Assembly: GCA_023261685.1 (NCBI GenBank)
Contig: JAHFOM010000046.1
Location: 1-6,462 of the forward strand
Length of the DNA: 6,462 nt
Source: Candidatus Moraniibacteriota bacterium
GTDB lineage: Bacteria > Patescibacteriota > Minisyncoccia > Moranbacterales > UBA1568
Direction: 5' to 3'
A model generated the notes under the pieces. The model worked only from the letters and a program-made list of their open reading frames with translations, made no database searches and was not told the DNA's origin. The position numbers and the translations under genes are program-made. Positions 4,593-6,462 of the stretch are shown here, one piece after another (within the stretch, counting starts at the first letter, position 1; each line of letters starts with the position of its first letter).

Positions 4593-5816
4593 ATGCGTAT
4601 CGGAATTAATGCTTCATTTTTACGCAAGCCTGGCACGGGGATCGGTCAGGTGACTGTTAACTTTTTGGAAAAGTTAAAAGAATTTTCAATTTTCAATTTT
4701 CAATTTTCAAACGATGAATCGACCGAATTTTTTATTTATACTGAATCAGAATTTTTAGCACAGGATTATCCAAGAAACTTTCATTTCAAGAATTTCTTAC
4801 CGTTTTGGAAACGGGACGATTTGGTACGCAAGTGGCTCTGGGAACGACAGGTGGCGCGCGAGGCAATGAAAGACGGCTGCGACGCCTTCATCAGCCTGTA
4901 CCAGTCATCGACGGTATTTCCTGCGTCACTTATCAATCATCAGAGATCATCAGTACATCACACGATGGTCGTGCACGACATCATCCCGAGGTTATTTCCC
5001 AGCTACCGTGGCAACCTGCGCCAGGCGTGGCACTGGAAAATGGTGGAACAGGGGATCACTCAAGCTGATCATATTGCAGCAGTATCACAGCAGACAAAAA
5101 ATGACCTCGTTCGCGAGCTTCATATTCCGGAAAGCAAAATCTCCGTAACCTCTCCGTCCGTGGCACCGCGCTTCCAGCAAAGAATTTCCCAAGAAACACT
5201 GGCAACGATATTGCAAAAATATGGTCTCTCGGAAGGATATATCTACCATGGCGGGGGACTAGAGATACGCAAAAATACGGAAACGCTTTTGCGGGCGTAT
5301 CAACAGCTAACAATGAACAGTCAACCATTAACAGACAGCGATCAGCCGTCTATCGGAAAGATTCCTCCGTTGGTTATCAGCGGAAAAATCCACTCGAAAA
5401 AAAACAAGCTGGCGACGGACGTGGAAAGCTTGATACGAGACTTGGGATTGACGAAAAGCGTGCGTCTGCTCGGATTCATACCCGATGCCGATATGCCGGC
5501 ATTGTATCAGGGAGGGATTTTTTTCGTCTACCCATCGCTCTACGAGGGCTTTGGATTGCCAGTCCTTGAAGCGCTTTCTCTGGGAGTACCTACGCTGACT
5601 TCCGCCGTCTCCTCATTGCCCGAGGTCGGCGGAGATGCGGTCATCTATGCCGATCCGGAGAGCATCGAAGATGTGGCTCGTCAGATGACGCGTCTGCTCG
5701 CCGATGAGACGCTCCGTACGGCCCTCAGTGCCAAAAGTGCGCAGCAAGCGCGGCTTTTCAACTGGGAATCTTTCGTCCGCGATATCTTAAAAAGTACACA
5801 AGGAGCATCACGATAA
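4593..5816 (+). CDS. GT4-family glycosyltransferase with repeat-derived insertions
   Basis: Cytoplasmic GT-B sugar transferase, likely adding one residue of the surface glycan repeat unit. The 407-residue protein starts MRIGINASFLRKPGTGIGQV (N-terminal strand and glycine loop). It has VVHDIIPRLFP (126-136), DHIAAVSQQTKNDLV (159-173), SVTSPSV (184-190), the donor loop GGLEIRKNTETLL (221-233), LGFIPDADMPALY (293-305) and EGFGLPVLEALSLGVPTLTS (318-337) with the EX7E pair E318/E326. Three stretches look inserted: a phenylalanine-rich piece from a 7-bp tandem repeat (31-40), a His/Ser-rich piece (114-124) and a two-copy 7-residue repeat (237-250). All three fall outside the catalytic signatures. 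Codons from about 29 to 71 are much more AT-rich than the rest. It follows the HD hydrolase after 24 bp and its stop overlaps the next start (TAATG). The donor sugar is unknown. Confidence 0.93.
   Translation: MRIGINASFLRKPGTGIGQVTVNFLEKLKEFSIFNFQFSNDESTEFFIYTESEFLAQDYPRNFHFKNFLPFWKRDDLVRKWLWERQVAREAMKDGCDAFISLYQSSTVFPASLINHQRSSVHHTMVVHDIIPRLFPSYRGNLRQAWHWKMVEQGITQADHIAAVSQQTKNDLVRELHIPESKISVTSPSVAPRFQQRISQETLATILQKYGLSEGYIYHGGGLEIRKNTETLLRAYQQLTMNSQPLTDSDQPSIGKIPPLVISGKIHSKKNKLATDVESLIRDLGLTKSVRLLGFIPDADMPALYQGGIFFVYPSLYEGFGLPVLEALSLGVPTLTSAVSSLPEVGGDAVIYADPESIEDVARQMTRLLADETLRTALSAKSAQQARLFNWESFVRDILKSTQGASR
4681..4710 (+). repeat. Heptanucleotide tandem repeat (AATTTTC)x4 inside the GT4 gene
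   Basis: Four perfect copies of AATTTTC (4681-4708) plus a partial AA. The unit is not a multiple of 3, so the four copies are read in shifting frames and encode a phenylalanine-rich stretch FSIFNFQFSN. Gain or loss of one copy would shift the frame: loss leads to a TAG at 4756-4758 and gain to a TGA at 4715-4717. Confidence 0.85.
5301..5342 (+). repeat. Degenerate 21-bp direct repeat inside the GT4 gene
   Basis: Two 21-bp units (5301-5321 and 5322-5342) share 12 of 21 bases by my alignment and encode QQLTMNS and QPLTDSD, followed by a partial third start QPS. The piece lies between the helix after the donor loop (LLRAY) and the strand PPLVISG, where most GT4 enzymes have a short loop, so it reads as a tolerated in-frame insertion. 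Confidence 0.55.
5801..5805 (+). promoter_or_regulatory. Shine-Dalgarno site of the ligase-like gene
   Basis: AGGAG lies 10 nt before the ATG at 5816-5818, inside the last codons of the upstream glycosyltransferase. It is the only clear ribosome-binding site at a gene start in this window and fixes the start that overlaps the upstream stop as TAATG. Confidence 0.7.
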
Positions 5817-6462
5817 TGAAAACACTTACCGATTTCAAAAATGTAGTGCCGGCACTCTCTTTCGGATGGAGTGCCAATAAAATATGCCTGGTGTTTCTCA
5901 ATATGTTGATCGGGTCTGTTTTGATCATACTCTCTTATATGGGAGCACTGACAATCGATCCCATCGACTTTCTTTTTTTCTCTTTTGTGGGCTTTTTACT
6001 GGCGCTTTATCGTCCGGGCTGGGCGTTCCTGCTCTTTGTCGGGATGTTGCCGTATGAAAATATCAATATCGCGCCGGAAAGTTTCGGGCTCCAGCTCCGC
6101 CCGTACCAGTGGCTCGTGGTACTCGTGGCTTTGGCGCTTTTGGTACGCCTGCTCTTCAAACGTTTTCCGCTGGAAAAGTTCGTACCGAATGTCTGGGATA
6201 TACTCCTCCTGATTTTTACCCTGAGCGCCTTCATTTCCGCGCTGATCAGTACTGATCAAGGAGCAATGAAACAAAGCGTCATTCTCCTTTCATTCCTCCT
6301 GCTCTATTTTGTCTGTCGTATCTTTGTGCGCTCTCTCGATGACGTACGGATGCTGCTGCCATTCATCTTTTCTTCTCTCCTCGTCGTTTCCTGTTATGCG
6401 ATCATCCAGAATATCCTGTTTCTCTCCGGAAAAGAGAGTCTGGAAGTGATGGCGGGGCGTCC
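5816..6462 (+). CDS. O-antigen ligase/polymerase-like multi-pass membrane protein (3' end cut by window edge)
   Basis: Inner-membrane protein likely to polymerise or transfer lipid-linked glycan. Only the first 215 complete codons are in the window, with no stop. The start MKTLTDFKNVVPALSF is followed by hydrophobic segments at about 22-42, 49-64, 67-79, 97-115, 127-145, 153-172 and 178-202, separated by short basic loops (RLLFKRF at 111-117, CRIFVRSLDDVRM at 167-179). This helix pattern, the sequence YENINI just after the third segment, and VMAGRP at the cut end fit the O-antigen ligase (WaaL/Wzy_C, PF04932) superfamily, in which GRPN-type motifs open the large periplasmic loop. That loop and its catalytic residues lie outside the window, so the family call rests on topology, the GRP motif and context. 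It is translationally coupled to the GT4 gene (TAATG) with a clear AGGAG. Alternatives are a Wzy polymerase or another polytopic transferase. Confidence 0.75.
   Translation, partial: MKTLTDFKNVVPALSFGWSANKICLVFLNMLIGSVLIILSYMGALTIDPIDFLFFSFVGFLLALYRPGWAFLLFVGMLPYENINIAPESFGLQLRPYQWLVVLVALALLVRLLFKRFPLEKFVPNVWDILLLIFTLSAFISALISTDQGAMKQSVILLSFLLLYFVCRIFVRSLDDVRMLLPFIFSSLLVVSCYAIIQNILFLSGKESLEVMAGR

Overview
The window is a stretch of a cell-surface polysaccharide (O-antigen, capsule or S-layer glycan type) biosynthesis locus. It holds eight genes in two divergent groups, with both ends cut by the window edges. I infer a bacterium of the Candidate Phyla Radiation (Patescibacteria, Parcubacteria-like). 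The reasons are two tiny membrane proteins that resemble hypothetical proteins I recall from that group, nearly absent Shine-Dalgarno sites, AT-rich short tandem repeats inside genes, and a palindromic intergenic repeat built around TCCGCC-TCT-GGCGGA. TGA is used as a normal stop, so code 11 fits. The taxonomy is inference; no marker gene is present.

Left half (minus strand, read right to left from a promoter at 2557-2585): a 78-residue single-pass membrane protein with four cysteines (2193-2429); a 71-residue two-helix membrane protein (1965-2180); a GT2 polyprenyl-phosphate-sugar-synthase-like glycosyltransferase with two C-terminal membrane helices (1001-1954); and a GT4 glycosyltransferase that runs off the left edge (1-929). 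The first three are 10-12 bp apart. The last two are separated by 71 bp carrying a palindromic REP-like element.

Centre: 262 bp of divergent intergenic DNA (2430-2691) with two back-to-back sigma70-type promoter candidates.

Right half (plus strand): a TviB/WbpO-type UDP-N-acetylhexosamine 6-dehydrogenase (2692-3969); a stand-alone HD-domain hydrolase of the MESH1/SpoT-hydrolase type (3978-4568); a second GT4 glycosyltransferase carrying in-frame tandem-repeat insertions (4593-5816); and the N-terminal half of a multi-pass O-antigen ligase/polymerase-like membrane protein (5816-6462, cut by the right edge).

Together the dehydrogenase would supply an acidic UDP-sugar, the GT4 enzymes would build the repeat unit on a lipid carrier, the GT2 enzyme would probably charge a polyprenyl phosphate with a sugar, and the ligase-like protein would polymerise or transfer the glycan. 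The small alarmone-hydrolase-like enzyme is the unexpected member. It sits 8 bp after the dehydrogenase and may link nucleotide signalling to envelope synthesis, though that link is speculative. I found no RNA gene, CRISPR array, insertion sequence or clear intrinsic terminator.
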